Below, piece by piece: positions 44,985 through 54,788 of a stretch of DNA of 64,000 bases. The first letter of the stretch is position 1. Each line of letters begins with the position of its first letter. Under the pieces are notes generated by a model. The model saw only the letters and a program-made list of their open reading frames with translations, was not told the origin of the DNA and made no database searches. Origin of the DNA: Calothrix sp. NIES-4101 (GTDB taxonomy: Bacteria > Cyanobacteriota > Cyanobacteriia > Cyanobacteriales > Nostocaceae); the NCBI GenBank assembly GCA_004296455.1, contig AP018280.1, positions 1,922,001-1,986,000 on the forward strand, in the 5' to 3' direction. Position numbers and translations under genes: made by a program.

Positions 44985-47900
44985 CTATTCTTCTTCAATA
45001 ACTGCACTTCTATCTAATAATAATAAATTTCGTAATTGGTCTGTATCGAGTTCGGTTAACCAGTCTTCGCCAGCACCGACAACTTGTTCAGCAAGTTGTT
45101 TTTTACTTTCAATCATGTCATGAATTTTTTCTTCTAATGTACCTGTACAAACAAACTTATGCACTTGGACATTTCTAGTTTGACCAATACGAAATACTCG
45201 GTCTGTGGCTTGATTCTCAACTGCGGGATTCCACCATCTATCAAAGTGAAAAACATGATTTGCTCGTGTTAAATTTAAGCCGACACCTCCAGCCTTCAAT
45301 GATAAAATCATGATTGGTGGTCCTTGGGGGTCATGTTGAAATCTATCGATCATTTCCTCACGTTGTTTTTTACTAGTACTTCCATATAAGAAGAATATTT
45401 CTCGACCCAATTGTTTTTCTAAATGTGGCTTAAGTAATTTACCCCATTCTGCAAATTGTGTAAAAATTAAAGCTCTATCTCCTTCCGCTAAAGCAACATC
45501 AAGCATTTCTTCTAATCTTTGTAACTTACCTGAATGTTGTTGTTTGAGAGATTCTTGTTTGAGATATTGTGCGGGGTGATTGCAAACTTGTTTGAGTTTG
45601 ATTAATAATCCTAAAATCATTCCCCGTCGCTGTAAACCATCGGCTTGATCAATTTCAGCTAAGGATTTTTCGACAACTTGTTGATAGAGTGTGGCTTGTT
45701 CGGAAGTCAAACTACAAAATACCGTCATTTCTTGCTTTTCTGGCAAATCTTGAATAATATCGCGGTCTGATTTTAACCTTCGCAAAATGAATGGTTGTAC
45801 CAAAGAACGTAATTGCGAAAGTGAGGATGTATCACCATATTTTTCAATTGGCATTGCAAAACGTCTTTGGAAAAATTGTTTATTTCCTAAATATCCAGGG
45901 TTGAGAAAGTCGAGAATTGACCAAAGTTCTTGCAAACGGTTTTCTACAGGAGTACCAGTTAAAGCAATACGAAAACTAGCTTCTAATTGTCGCACGGCTT
46001 GCGATTGCTTAGCATCGGCATTTTTGACATTTTGGGCTTCATCGAGAACGATGTTTTGCCAACTAACCTGCTGCAATTCCTTAATATCTCTGTGTACGAG
46101 TGAATAACTAGTAATGACTAAATCATGTTTTTTGATTGCCGTTACAAAAGCTTTTCCTTTAGGTCTTTTATCGCCGTGATATTGTAAAACTTTGAGAGTT
46201 GGCGCAAATTTTTTAAACTCACGTTCCCAGTTTCCCAATACTGATGTGGGACAAATAAGTAGTGTGGGATTTTCAATCGTATTTTGTTCTTTGAGGTGTA
46301 ATAAAAAGGCGATGAATTGAATTGTTTTACCTAATCCCATATCATCTGCAAGACAAGCACCTAAACCCCAACGTTCCAGAAATGCTAACCAAGCAACACC
46401 ACGCTCTTGATAGGGACGCAATTCTCCTCGAAAGTCTTTAGGTGTTGGTAAAGTTGCGATCGCGCTACTATTAGTTAAGGCGTTAACTAGTTCCTGTAAA
46501 GCTCCTGAAGCTTCAAAGCTAACTACAGGTAATTTTTCAATACTCTGGGTATCTCCCGAACTTAACCGCAATGCATCCTCTAAGGAGAGTGACATTTCTT
46601 CTTTGCGAGATGCAAAAAAGTTTTGTGCTGTTTTGATATCATGCGATCGTAATTCTACCCATTCGCCGTTAATCTCAACTAGGGGGCTATTCAATGCAAC
46701 TAAACGATCAAATTCCTGTTTAGAAATAGTTTGTCCCCCAATTGCTAATTGCCATTGGAAATTTAACAAACTCTGCAAATTCAAACGCCCTGGCTGTTGT
46801 AGGTTTTGGGCTGTAATTTTTAAACCCAAGCGATTTGCCCAACCTTCACGATTCGCCAAACTAGGCGGTAAAATCACACCCAAGCCACTATCTTCCAAAC
46901 GCCAAGCTACGGATTTGATAAATTCGTAAGCTTGCATGGGGTTGAGATAACAAAATGTCGGAGATTCGCTCTCCAAGCTCTCGGCAATGGGAAGATATAA
47001 CCTCGAAGCTAACCCCAAACCCCGCAAAAATGTTTCCTGGGGCTGTTCAATTGTCCGATTTTGATACAGGAAACGTTCAATCGGTTGTTGCCAAATCGTT
47101 GCCGCATCAACTAAAAATTCACTATCATCTGATGCTTGCAGAAAATAAGCTAAAATCCACTGATTTTCTCCAGCTTCTGGTGATTGCAATTGAAAACAAG
47201 TGCGAAATAGTGTTTTCCCTGCCATTTGATACTCTAATGGCATCATCCAAGCTTTGAGGGCTGCCTGCAAGCGTTCTACTTCTGGAGGATTGGCATTGAT
47301 AGCATTGGATGTTGTTGTTAATCCTTGCAACCACTGACGTACTGCTGTGGGTAATGCGGCTAGCAACCGTGCTTCTGCGGCTGCGGGAGGAGTAATCATT
47401 CCGCGCACGCTGACGTTAATTGTGGAGTTGAGAAAGTCGATAATTAATTCTTGAGGTTCTATAGGCAAGTCAATATTGAATAGAGAATTGTTTTCAGACT
47501 CACCATTTTTCTGGTAAGTTCGACATGCTAAAGGCATTAAGTGCGAGAATTTCTCTAATCTGGTGGTATCAACTGCACTATCTAAGAGTGCTTGCCAGGA
47601 AGTTGTAAAGGTATTATTTGGTAGATTATTTGGTAGATTATTTTGTAAACTATTTTGCTGCGATTGAATATTGGGCAAATACTTACATCGTGCAATTAAA
47701 TCGAGACTCCAACGAGCAATTTGCATCCAGAATCGTAAATCTGCACCTAAAAACTGACTCTCTCCACTCGCAATGTTTAGGGGTAAAGATGCAAGTAATT
47801 TAATTGCTTCATGGGGATTGAGATAAAATCCTTCGACTCGCCAAGGTTGAAGATACAGAGATTTTCGCTGTGTTTGTTCATCTTCAAGAATTTCACCATA

Positions 47901-48269
47901 ATGGATTGGTGATATTGTCATATTTTCGCTATCATGACTAACTATCACATGACTAGGTAGAGCAACAATTTCAGATGCGATCGGCAAATTAATGGGGCTA
48001 TTTTGAGTGGCTTTTGTTGTTCGCCGATTTGATGTCGCCTTAGATTGAGTTGTGGGAGAAATATTTTGCTGTAGAGACTTTGGCAAGCTAATTGGTAAAG
48101 TTTGCATCCATTCCCATAAATCCACAGATGACATCACAAAAGGATTTAAAGGTAATTCATCTAATAAAGTAAAATTCGAGTTGGCATCCAGAGAACGCCA
48201 AGTTTCTCCCCAGATGAATAGACAGTTTGTTTTATTTTTAATTATCCAACTACCGTGTAAGATTGCCAT
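44985..48269 (-). CDS. SNF2-family DEAD-box ATPase/helicase (bacterial type)
   Basis: 1094 residues from the ATG at 48269; a TTG at 48275 is less likely. The N-terminal 600 residues are the bacterial SNF2-associated region (low similarity, repeated 'LNPHEAIKLLASLPL' and 'LNPMQAYEFIKSV' type blocks). The helicase core begins around 630: 'RPYQERGVAWLAFLERWGLG', Walker A 'DDMGLGKTIQ' (about 645), Walker B 'VLDEAQNVKN' and 'LTGTPVENRL'. The C-terminal lobe has 'LIFTQFAEWGKLL', 'LKAGGVGLNLTRANHVFHFD' and the arginine-finger region 'ATDRVFRIGQ'. All ATPase motifs look intact. It would translocate on double-stranded DNA to move or strip proteins. Its SWIM partner follows in the same operon. Confidence 0.95.
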   Translation of the reverse strand: MAILHGSWIIKNKTNCLFIWGETWRSLDANSNFTLLDELPLNPFVMSSVDLWEWMQTLPISLPKSLQQNISPTTQSKATSNRRTTKATQNSPINLPIASEIVALPSHVIVSHDSENMTISPIHYGEILEDEQTQRKSLYLQPWRVEGFYLNPHEAIKLLASLPLNIASGESQFLGADLRFWMQIARWSLDLIARCKYLPNIQSQQNSLQNNLPNNLPNNTFTTSWQALLDSAVDTTRLEKFSHLMPLACRTYQKNGESENNSLFNIDLPIEPQELIIDFLNSTINVSVRGMITPPAAAEARLLAALPTAVRQWLQGLTTTSNAINANPPEVERLQAALKAWMMPLEYQMAGKTLFRTCFQLQSPEAGENQWILAYFLQASDDSEFLVDAATIWQQPIERFLYQNRTIEQPQETFLRGLGLASRLYLPIAESLESESPTFCYLNPMQAYEFIKSVAWRLEDSGLGVILPPSLANREGWANRLGLKITAQNLQQPGRLNLQSLLNFQWQLAIGGQTISKQEFDRLVALNSPLVEINGEWVELRSHDIKTAQNFFASRKEEMSLSLEDALRLSSGDTQSIEKLPVVSFEASGALQELVNALTNSSAIATLPTPKDFRGELRPYQERGVAWLAFLERWGLGACLADDMGLGKTIQFIAFLLHLKEQNTIENPTLLICPTSVLGNWEREFKKFAPTLKVLQYHGDKRPKGKAFVTAIKKHDLVITSYSLVHRDIKELQQVSWQNIVLDEAQNVKNADAKQSQAVRQLEASFRIALTGTPVENRLQELWSILDFLNPGYLGNKQFFQRRFAMPIEKYGDTSSLSQLRSLVQPFILRRLKSDRDIIQDLPEKQEMTVFCSLTSEQATLYQQVVEKSLAEIDQADGLQRRGMILGLLIKLKQVCNHPAQYLKQESLKQQHSGKLQRLEEMLDVALAEGDRALIFTQFAEWGKLLKPHLEKQLGREIFFLYGSTSKKQREEMIDRFQHDPQGPPIMILSLKAGGVGLNLTRANHVFHFDRWWNPAVENQATDRVFRIGQTRNVQVHKFVCTGTLEEKIHDMIESKKQLAEQVVGAGEDWLTELDTDQLRNLLLLDRSAVIEEE

Positions 48270-48484
48270 GTGCAAATTAATTAATTTATCTTCTTGAATT
48301 TTTAATTTAAAACTAACAAATACTTAATATTGGATTTTTTAAAAAATGAAAAATATGATATTTTTTATATTTACAATTTTCATATATTCGCTAAAACCAC
48401 AGATACATAAATTAAATATTTAGATAGACCTGTAAATTACTCAAATGAAAACACTTATATTATCTTAAACAAAAATAGTAAATC

Positions 48485-49057
48485 ATGGACTTACCTGTTG
48501 ATAAAATTTTAGAAAATGGGATGCATCTAGAACTAGACTACATGCATTCGCATGAACAAGAAACAGTCAGAACATTACTTAATTTAATTATTGTTGAGGG
48601 AAAAAGCTATCCCCAAAAACACCCTCTGACTGAACTAGAATTTAGAGCATATTGGATGAATCAAGCAGCTTTTGTTGTCAGACATAAAGTTGCTGATAAT
48701 ACAGCTAAACCAAAGGAAATACTCGGAGCCTTTTTCTTGAAGCCAAATTTTCCGGGACGGTGCAGCCATATTTGCAACGCTGGCTTTATTGTACAACGGG
48801 AAATGCGGGGGCTAGGTTTAGGTCGATTTATGGGAGAAGCAATGTTAGAAATCGCCTTTGAGCTTGGATACAAAGCTGTGATGTTCAATTTGGTATTTGC
48901 AAATAACATCCCTTCCTTGCGCCTGTGGGAATCTTTAGGCTTTGAGATAATTGGGCGAATTCCGGCAGCAGTGGAACTAGACGATCGCACCTTCATCGAT
49001 GCAGTAATTATGTACTGTTGTCTGGGAGAACAGAGGCAGGAAAAAAATAAAATTTAG
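48485..49057 (+). CDS. GNAT family N-acetyltransferase
   Basis: 190 residues. Opening 'HEQETVRTLLNLIIVEGKSYP' and 'ILGAFFLKPNFPGRCSHICN' are the N-terminal strands. The acetyl-CoA-binding motif A is 'FIVQREMRGLGLGRFMGEAML' (R-G-L-G-L-G-R). Motif B is 'YKAVMFNLVFANNIPSLRLWESLGFEIIGRIP' (pieces around 'NNIPSLRLWESLGF'), where the N-x-P-S-L-R-L-W-x-x-L-G-F block is classical for RimI/PAT-like GNATs. The end 'DRTFIDAVIMYCCL' suggests the acyl-group-binding strand. Substrate unknown. ATG at 48485; single gene. Confidence 0.92.
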   Translation: MDLPVDKILENGMHLELDYMHSHEQETVRTLLNLIIVEGKSYPQKHPLTELEFRAYWMNQAAFVVRHKVADNTAKPKEILGAFFLKPNFPGRCSHICNAGFIVQREMRGLGLGRFMGEAMLEIAFELGYKAVMFNLVFANNIPSLRLWESLGFEIIGRIPAAVELDDRTFIDAVIMYCCLGEQRQEKNKI

Positions 49058-49285
49058 CAATTGCCAGCCAGTACTAGTAGATGGGTACAAAATCGCCAAA
49101 AAACGATAAGTTGACTAAATAATCAGGCTTTTTCCACAATTATGTCGGAAATTCCGTATAGGAATACTCCAACTCGTATATAAAATATCTCATAACTCTT
49201 AACCTTTACGACCGACAGTAATAGTACATAAATGTTAGGATTGCCACAGTGAGAGAATAGCGAACATAGAAGGAAAAGAAACTGA

Positions 49286-51436
49286 ATGGGAGAATTTGAG
49301 AAGTCAATATCCTTTGATGGACGGGATATTGGACTGAAGATCGGCTTGTTAGCTCCCCAGGCTGGCGGGTCTGTTTTGTTACAATCTGGGGATACGTCAG
49401 TGTTAGTGACAGCGACGCGATCGCAAGCCAGAGAGGGCATCGATTTTCTACCTTTGACTGTAGATTACGAAGAAAGACTGTATGCTGCGGGTAGGATTCC
49501 CGGAGGGATTTTACGACGTGAAGGTCGTCCACCAGAAAGAGCAATTTTGACTAGTCGTCTAATTGATCGTCCTTTGCGTCCCTTGTTCCCATCGTGGTTG
49601 CGCGATGATTTACAAGTCGTAGCTACAACCCTATCCATCGATGAACTCGTACCACCTGATGTACTGGCGGTGACAGGTGCATCAATCGCAACACTATTGG
49701 CAAAAATTCCATTTAATGGCCCAATGGCAGCCGTGCGCGTCGGCTTGGTGGGGGATGATTTTATCATTAACCCTACTTACGCAGAGATTGAAGCCGGAGA
49801 TTTAGATTTGATCGTGGCTGGTTCACCTGATGGTGTGATCATGGTGGAAGCTGGAGCCAACCAGTTGCCGGAACGGGATATTATTGAAGCGATCGAGTTC
49901 GGTTACGAAGCTGTACAGGATTTAATTCGCGCCCAGCAAGAATTAATTGCTGATTTAGGCTTGCAAATTGTCCACGAAGCACCACCTGAAGTAGACCAAA
50001 CCCTGGCAAACTTCATTCGCGATCGAGCAACAGCTGACATCAAGAAAATTCTTGCCCAGTTCGAGTTTACCAAAACCGAACGTGATGCCGCTTTAGATGA
50101 AGTCAAAGCAGGTATTGTTGCAGCGATCGCAGAATTTCCTGAAGATGAGGTCATCCGTGTTGCTGCTGCTGCTGATCACAAGGCACTGGGTAATACTTTT
50201 AAAGAGATTACCAAAGAGCTAATGCGCCGCCAAATCGTCGAAGATAACGTTCGCGTTGATGGACGTGCCCTCGATCAAGTTCGTCCGGTTTCCTGCCAAG
50301 TCGGTATTATTCCCAAGCGTGTCCACGGCACAGGGTTATTTAACCGAGGACTAACTCAAGTGTTATCTGCATGTACCCTGGGTACTCCTGGCGATACGCA
50401 AACCCTCACCGATGATTTGCAGCCAGATCAGTACAAACGTTATATGCATCACTATAACTTCCCGCCCTACTCTGTTGGGGAAACCAAGCCCCTACGTGCC
50501 CCAGGCCGCCGGGAAATTGGTCATGGTGCTTTAGCAGAACGCGCTATTCTCCCCGTGCTACCTACCAAGCATGAGTTTCCTTATGCTATTCGTGTCGTGT
50601 CGGAAGTTCTTTCTTCTAACGGTTCGACCTCAATGGGTTCGGTTTGTGGTTCCACACTGTCGTTAATGGACGCAGGTGTGCCGATTAAAAAACCCGTGAG
50701 CGGTGCGGCAATGGGTTTAATTAAAGAAGGTCATGAAGTTCGCGTTCTTACAGATATCCAAGGTATCGAAGATTTCTTGGGTGATATGGACTTCAAAGTT
50801 GCGGGAACCGATTCGGGAATTACAGCATTGCAAATGGACATGAAAATTTCCGGCTTATCGCTGGAAGTGATTGCCCAAGCCGTCCATCAGGCAAAATCGG
50901 CAAGGTTGCACATTCTCGAAAAAATGCTTGCCTGCATTGACAAGCCTCGCACGGAAATGTCGCCATATGCACCAAGATTGTTGACTATTAAGATTGACCC
51001 AGACATGATCGGTTTGGTAATTGGTCCTGGTGGTAAAACAATCAAGGGTATTACTGAGGAGACTGGCGCTAAAATTGACATCGAAGATGACGGTACAGTC
51101 ACAATCTCAGCAATCGATGAAAACAAAGCCAAGAGAGCGCGTGGTATCATTCAAGGAATGACACGTAAGCTTAATGAGGGTGATGTTTACGTAGGTCGTG
51201 TGACTCGCATTATACCGATTGGTGCGTTTGTGGAATTTTTGCCCGGTAAAGAAGGCATGATTCACATTTCTCAGCTTGCAGACTACCGCGTTGGTAAAGT
51301 CGAAGATGAGGTTGCAGTCGGTGATGAAGTGATTATTAAAGTACGTGAGATTGACCAAAAAGGTCGAATCAACCTCACTCGCTTAGGTATTCACCCTGAA
51401 CAAGCGGCAGCAGCAAGAGAAGCTGCAACGAAGTAA
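49286..51436 (+). CDS. pnp: Polyribonucleotide nucleotidyltransferase (PNPase)
   Basis: 716 residues, full length. It degrades RNA from the 3' end with phosphate and can add tails. Two RNase PH-like domains: '[20 protein letters not shown]', '[14 protein letters not shown]' and 'RPLRPLFP' in the first; '[19 protein letters not shown]', '[11 protein letters not shown]', '[14 protein letters not shown]' and '[23 protein letters not shown]' (pieces) in the second, which is the catalytic one. A KH domain ('[18 protein letters not shown]', about 570-587) and an S1 domain ('[25 protein letters not shown]' in pieces, about 632-695) follow. ATG at 49286. It is followed by a strong inverted repeat that may end the transcript. 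Confidence 0.97.
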   Translation: MGEFEKSISFDGRDIGLKIGLLAPQAGGSVLLQSGDTSVLVTATRSQAREGIDFLPLTVDYEERLYAAGRIPGGILRREGRPPERAILTSRLIDRPLRPLFPSWLRDDLQVVATTLSIDELVPPDVLAVTGASIATLLAKIPFNGPMAAVRVGLVGDDFIINPTYAEIEAGDLDLIVAGSPDGVIMVEAGANQLPERDIIEAIEFGYEAVQDLIRAQQELIADLGLQIVHEAPPEVDQTLANFIRDRATADIKKILAQFEFTKTERDAALDEVKAGIVAAIAEFPEDEVIRVAAAADHKALGNTFKEITKELMRRQIVEDNVRVDGRALDQVRPVSCQVGIIPKRVHGTGLFNRGLTQVLSACTLGTPGDTQTLTDDLQPDQYKRYMHHYNFPPYSVGETKPLRAPGRREIGHGALAERAILPVLPTKHEFPYAIRVVSEVLSSNGSTSMGSVCGSTLSLMDAGVPIKKPVSGAAMGLIKEGHEVRVLTDIQGIEDFLGDMDFKVAGTDSGITALQMDMKISGLSLEVIAQAVHQAKSARLHILEKMLACIDKPRTEMSPYAPRLLTIKIDPDMIGLVIGPGGKTIKGITEETGAKIDIEDDGTVTISAIDENKAKRARGIIQGMTRKLNEGDVYVGRVTRIIPIGAFVEFLPGKEGMIHISQLADYRVGKVEDEVAVGDEVIIKVREIDQKGRINLTRLGIHPEQAAAAREAATK

Positions 51437-51448
51437 ATCACGCGATTT

Positions 51449-51492
51449 TGGATTTTAGATTTTGGGTTAAATACATCGAAAATCTAAAATCC
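51449..51492. terminator. Perfect 14-bp inverted repeat after pnp
   Basis: GGATTTTAGATTTT (51449-51462) and AAAATCTAAAATCC (51479-51492) are exact inverted copies around a 16-base loop. Outer TCAC (51437-51440) and GTGA (51493-51496) can extend the stem across a bulge. There is no T run downstream, so it may be an RNA-stabilising or repeat hairpin rather than a classical terminator. Confidence 0.6.
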
Positions 51493-51555
51493 GTGATGCC
51501 CTGATTAGAGGTATTACTGTTATGTGGCGCTTACCTAAATAATTTCGATCAAATC

Positions 51556-51590
51556 GACGCGGAGATGGGGAGAGAGGAAGACGCGGAAAA
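51556..51590. repeat. G-rich dispersed repeat, spacer copy
   Basis: GACGCGGAGATGGGGAGA at 51556-51573 is identical to 21380-21397 inside the glycosyltransferase gene, followed by GAGGAAGACGCGGAAAAA. It lies between pnp and the LtrA-like gene, just outside the end of the latter. Confidence 0.8.
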
Positions 51591-51623
51591 AATTAATGAT
51601 CACTGATTAGCCGAACTTGCATA

Positions 51624-53096
51624 TTACCTATAGTCTCGTCTATCATCCCGTCTATCGTCCCGCCTATCATCCCGTCTATCGTCCCGTCTATCGTCCCGCC
51701 TATCATCCCGTCTATCGTCCCGTCTATCATCGCGCCTATCGTCCCGTTTATCATCCCGTCTATCATCGCGCCTATCGTCCCGTTTATCATCCCGTCTATC
51801 TCCAGAACTAGAACTAGAGCTAGAACTGCTACGCTTTTCTTCTTTTTTATCTCCAGAATCCTTTTTTTCGCTAGAACTAGAACTGCTAGATTTATTTTCT
51901 TTCTTATCTTTGGAACTGTCTCCCGAATCGAACTCAATATCGGTCATCAGTACCCGGACTAAAAACATGCCAGTCAAGCAAAAAAGATACAAAGGTACGA
52001 CAACCCGTGCGGCGAGAATACCGCATCCAGCAACAACCGCAGCAGTAACAAAATAAGATGCGGAGTCGTTAAAACTACTTTTCTGCGCCAAGATGGGAAG
52101 TGATGTCCAAATAACGCCTAATGCTAACATGGAACTTCCGACCGCCAGTGCTAATATCCAACCCGTTGTGTAGTCGATAAAGTCACCGGGAAACGTATAA
52201 ATTGCATATCGAAAACCAATAGCAATTACTGGTATCAATGCATGTAGTGCCAGGTGACTGTAAGTCCACTGCCAAAAAGCCGGGATAGTAGTAGAAACTT
52301 TGGTCTTACTGGGTTCGAGAAACCGCGAAGATTCATAATAATCCCACCAAATCCCAAATATCAGTATTAGACCAAAACTTGCCGCGATCGCAGATTCAAT
52401 CACAGATAATCGACGTAGCTGAATTGTGCGGATGATTGTAGCTACCGTTGTCCCCAAGATAATAATCGTAAATACTCCAAATCGCTCCCGGAGTTGGGCA
52501 AAATTCCCCGGAAACTTGACTTTATCCTTTTCCTTACTGGCAAATACTGGTGTCAATAATTCAACCGACAGGGCAATACCCCACATCACATATCGTGACG
52601 GCGCAGGAATTGCGATCGCCACTAGCCAGATAATCAAACCAATCCCATATCCTTGAGTGAGGCGACCTGTTAATTCTTTGGCTTCGGGAATAGTTTGTCC
52701 TGCACGTATATATTGAAAAAACGTTGCACCTCTCGTTGATACATAAGCCGCAACAAAGGTTGTATCAGCTTGGTCAAAAGTGTCAGGAATCGCGATCGCC
52801 ATCATCGCCACACCAAACATACCCGATAGGGTTAACAATCTCTGGATGATATCACCGATATCAAACCGCGCCATGCAAAAATTATGGTCGCACCATAACC
52901 ACCAAATTGGCACAAATAAAAGTGCATAGCGTCCTAATTCATCAATATCATATTCTCTAGATAACTGAGCCGATAACTGCAAAATCGCAGCCATGAAAAT
53001 CAAGTCATAAAATATTCCCAGCCAATTACTATGTCGTTCCTGGGAATCATCTCGCAGACGTAGCTTTTGGGAAAGTTGGCGTTTGAAGCGGCGCAT
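51624..53096 (-). CDS. Low-temperature-requirement A (LtrA) family membrane protein with Ser and RRDD repeat tail
   Basis: 490 residues. Residues about 20-390 contain some ten membrane helices and match the LtrA family: 'HSNWLGIFYDLIFMAAILQL', 'LLFVPIWWLWCDHNFCMARF', 'RERFGVFTIIILGTTVATII' and 'HLALHALIPVIAIGFRYAI'. The family is widespread and poorly characterised; the name comes from a Listeria low-temperature mutant. The last 95 residues are unusual: Ser runs and Lys/Glu blocks, then about 14 copies of RRDD or KRDD. The tail is encoded by a 12-bp tandem repeat (51630-51800), is probably cytoplasmic and disordered, and adds no known domain. ATG at 53096. Convergent with pnp. Confidence 0.88.
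   Translation of the reverse strand: MRRFKRQLSQKLRLRDDSQERHSNWLGIFYDLIFMAAILQLSAQLSREYDIDELGRYALLFVPIWWLWCDHNFCMARFDIGDIIQRLLTLSGMFGVAMMAIAIPDTFDQADTTFVAAYVSTRGATFFQYIRAGQTIPEAKELTGRLTQGYGIGLIIWLVAIAIPAPSRYVMWGIALSVELLTPVFASKEKDKVKFPGNFAQLRERFGVFTIIILGTTVATIIRTIQLRRLSVIESAIAASFGLILIFGIWWDYYESSRFLEPSKTKVSTTIPAFWQWTYSHLALHALIPVIAIGFRYAIYTFPGDFIDYTTGWILALAVGSSMLALGVIWTSLPILAQKSSFNDSASYFVTAAVVAGCGILAARVVVPLYLFCLTGMFLVRVLMTDIEFDSGDSSKDKKENKSSSSSSSEKKDSGDKKEEKRSSSSSSSSSGDRRDDKRDDRRDDRRDDKRDDRRDDRRDDRRDDRRDDRRDDRRDDRRDDRRDDRRDYR
51630..51800. repeat. 12-bp tandem repeat encoding RRDD, with a 36-bp higher-order duplication
   Basis: About 14 units of 12 bp, of the form TCCCGTCTATCA on the plus strand, encode the RRDD tail on the minus strand. 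A 36-bp segment is perfectly duplicated in tandem (51729-51764 and 51765-51800), which points to recent expansion. All six frames stay largely open here because of the period. Confidence 0.9.
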
Positions 53097-53367
53097 GGGA
53101 GGGATGCAAACAGCGATAGTTATTTCTAAATCTAGGGGATAGGAGCGATCGCAGTTGTTATTCTAGTCAAGATTGCAGTTAAATTATTTGTTATTCATAC
53201 ACAAGAGAAGGGAAAAGGTGATGAGGCTTGTTTTTCCCATCTGCTCTTTAATTATCGCAAAAGTAGATTTTGATATATTTAGGGTGTTTTATTACATGAC
53301 CTTGGATAATGGATACTAGAAATTTAAACTTAAGGTGAGTCTGCCGTCGTCATCGGCAATTTTTATA

Positions 53368-54675
53368 ATGTCCCCAACAGTCGAAGTTCTAATTATTCTT
53401 CTATTAATCTTTGCCAATGGGCTGTTTGTCATGTCGGAGTTGGCAATAGTTTCGGCGCGAAAAGTCCGCTTGCAACAACTTGCCGAACGAGGTGATATCA
53501 AAGCACGGGTGGCTCTAAGTTTAGCTTCTTCCCCGAATCAGTTTCTTGGTACTGTCCAAATAGGTATTACCCTACTAACTATTCTCTCTGGAGCTTTTGG
53601 TGAAAGCACTATTGCTAGACGCATTGCTCCGATTTTTGGGATTACAATTGCCCCCCCAGCACCCGCATCCTACAAGGAACAGTTAGCTACAGGATTAGCT
53701 ATTCTGATTATTACTTTTTTAACCCTGATTTTGGGTGAGCTTGTACCCAAGCGGTTAGCCTTAAATCATCCCGAAGCGATCGCTTCTGTGATGGCAATTC
53801 CCATGCAGATGCTCTCGAAAGTTACAACACCTGTTGTTTACCTCTTGACTATTTCCACTGAAGCAGTCTTACGCATGTTAGGGATTAAACCATCAACGGA
53901 ACCTTTAGTGACTGAGGAAGAAATTCGGGTTTTGATCGAACAAGGAACCGAAGAAGGAACCTTTGAGGAAGCTGAACAAGACATGGTGGAACGGGTGTTC
54001 CGTTTAGGCGATCGCCCTGTTAGTGCTTTGATGACTCCCCGCCCCGATATTGTCTGGTTGGAATTGGAAGATACAGTCGAAGAAAATCGCCAAAAAATCA
54101 TTGATAGTGCTTATTCTCGATACCCCGTATGTCAAGGTGGACTCGATAATGTGCTGGGGGTTCTCCCAGTTACAGACCTACTCGCAAGGAGTTTTACAGG
54201 TCAACCAATCGACTTAACAGTTGGTTTACGTCAGCCTGTCTTTGTACCAGAAAGCACCCGTGGTTTAAAAGTTTTAGAAATGTTCAAGCAAACGATTACC
54301 CATATGGCGTTAGTCGTTGATGAATATGGAGTAATTCAGGGATTAGTAACACTCAATGATGTTTTAATTGAAATAGTTGGCGATGTTCCCACCATTGACG
54401 GACAAGAAGACCCACAAGTTGTCCAGCGCGAAGATGGTTCTTATTTGTTGGATGGGATGTTGGCAGTCGATGAATTCATGGAACTATTTGATCTTGAGGA
54501 ATTGCGATCGCAAGATCGAGGTAGTTATCAAACTTTAGGTGGTTTCGTCATTACTCATCTGGGGCGTATTCCCTCAGCCGCTGACTATTTTGAATGGCAA
54601 GGTATGCGATTTGAAGTCATGGATATGGATGGGAATCGTGTGGATAAAGTTTTGGTAGTACCAAAGGTGGAATGA
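53368..54675 (+). CDS. CNNM/CorC-type (hemolysin-like) membrane protein with CBS pair
   Basis: 435 residues from the ATG at 53368; a GTG at 53335 would give 446. Residues 1-190 form the DUF21/CNNM membrane domain: 'LLLIFANGLFVMSELAIVSARKVRL', in pieces around 'SELAIV', 'PNQFLGTVQIGITLLTILSGAFG' and 'LILGELVPKRLAL'. A CBS-domain pair spans about 205-320 ('VSALMTPRPDIVWLELEDTV', 'MALVVDEYGVIQGLVTLNDVL'). A C-terminal CorC_HlyC domain follows ('REDGSYLLDGMLAVDEFMELF', 'YQTLGGFVITHLGRIPSAAD'). Members transport or sense Mg2+ or other divalent ions; the 'hemolysin' label is historical. Divergent from the LtrA-like gene. A strong terminator follows. Confidence 0.93.
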   Translation: MSPTVEVLIILLLIFANGLFVMSELAIVSARKVRLQQLAERGDIKARVALSLASSPNQFLGTVQIGITLLTILSGAFGESTIARRIAPIFGITIAPPAPASYKEQLATGLAILIITFLTLILGELVPKRLALNHPEAIASVMAIPMQMLSKVTTPVVYLLTISTEAVLRMLGIKPSTEPLVTEEEIRVLIEQGTEEGTFEEAEQDMVERVFRLGDRPVSALMTPRPDIVWLELEDTVEENRQKIIDSAYSRYPVCQGGLDNVLGVLPVTDLLARSFTGQPIDLTVGLRQPVFVPESTRGLKVLEMFKQTITHMALVVDEYGVIQGLVTLNDVLIEIVGDVPTIDGQEDPQVVQREDGSYLLDGMLAVDEFMELFDLEELRSQDRGSYQTLGGFVITHLGRIPSAADYFEWQGMRFEVMDMDGNRVDKVLVVPKVE

Positions 54676-54747
54676 TATCAATTTCGCCTCAATACTTACG
54701 ATAAAATCATGCGGAGCAAAATAAAAGACTAATAAATAAAGAGTTCT

Positions 54748-54788
54748 AGAGGCTGTTACCAATGAATTGGGGGCAGCCTCTCACTGTT
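54748..54788 (+). terminator. Strong hairpin terminator after the CNNM/CBS gene
   Basis: AGAGGCTG (54748-54755) pairs with CAGCCTCT (54774-54781). The stem continues inward with wobbles and then CCAAT/ATTGG (54759-54763 and 54766-54770). CACTGTTTTTG follows. It lies 73 bases after the stop codon. Confidence 0.75.

Noticed and set aside
51593-51937. Long open frames in other phases of the 12-bp repeat (for example MIDGTIDGM... and YRPVYHPVY...)
   Set aside because: They result from the repeat period; the LtrA family domain fixes the real frame as the RRDD one.
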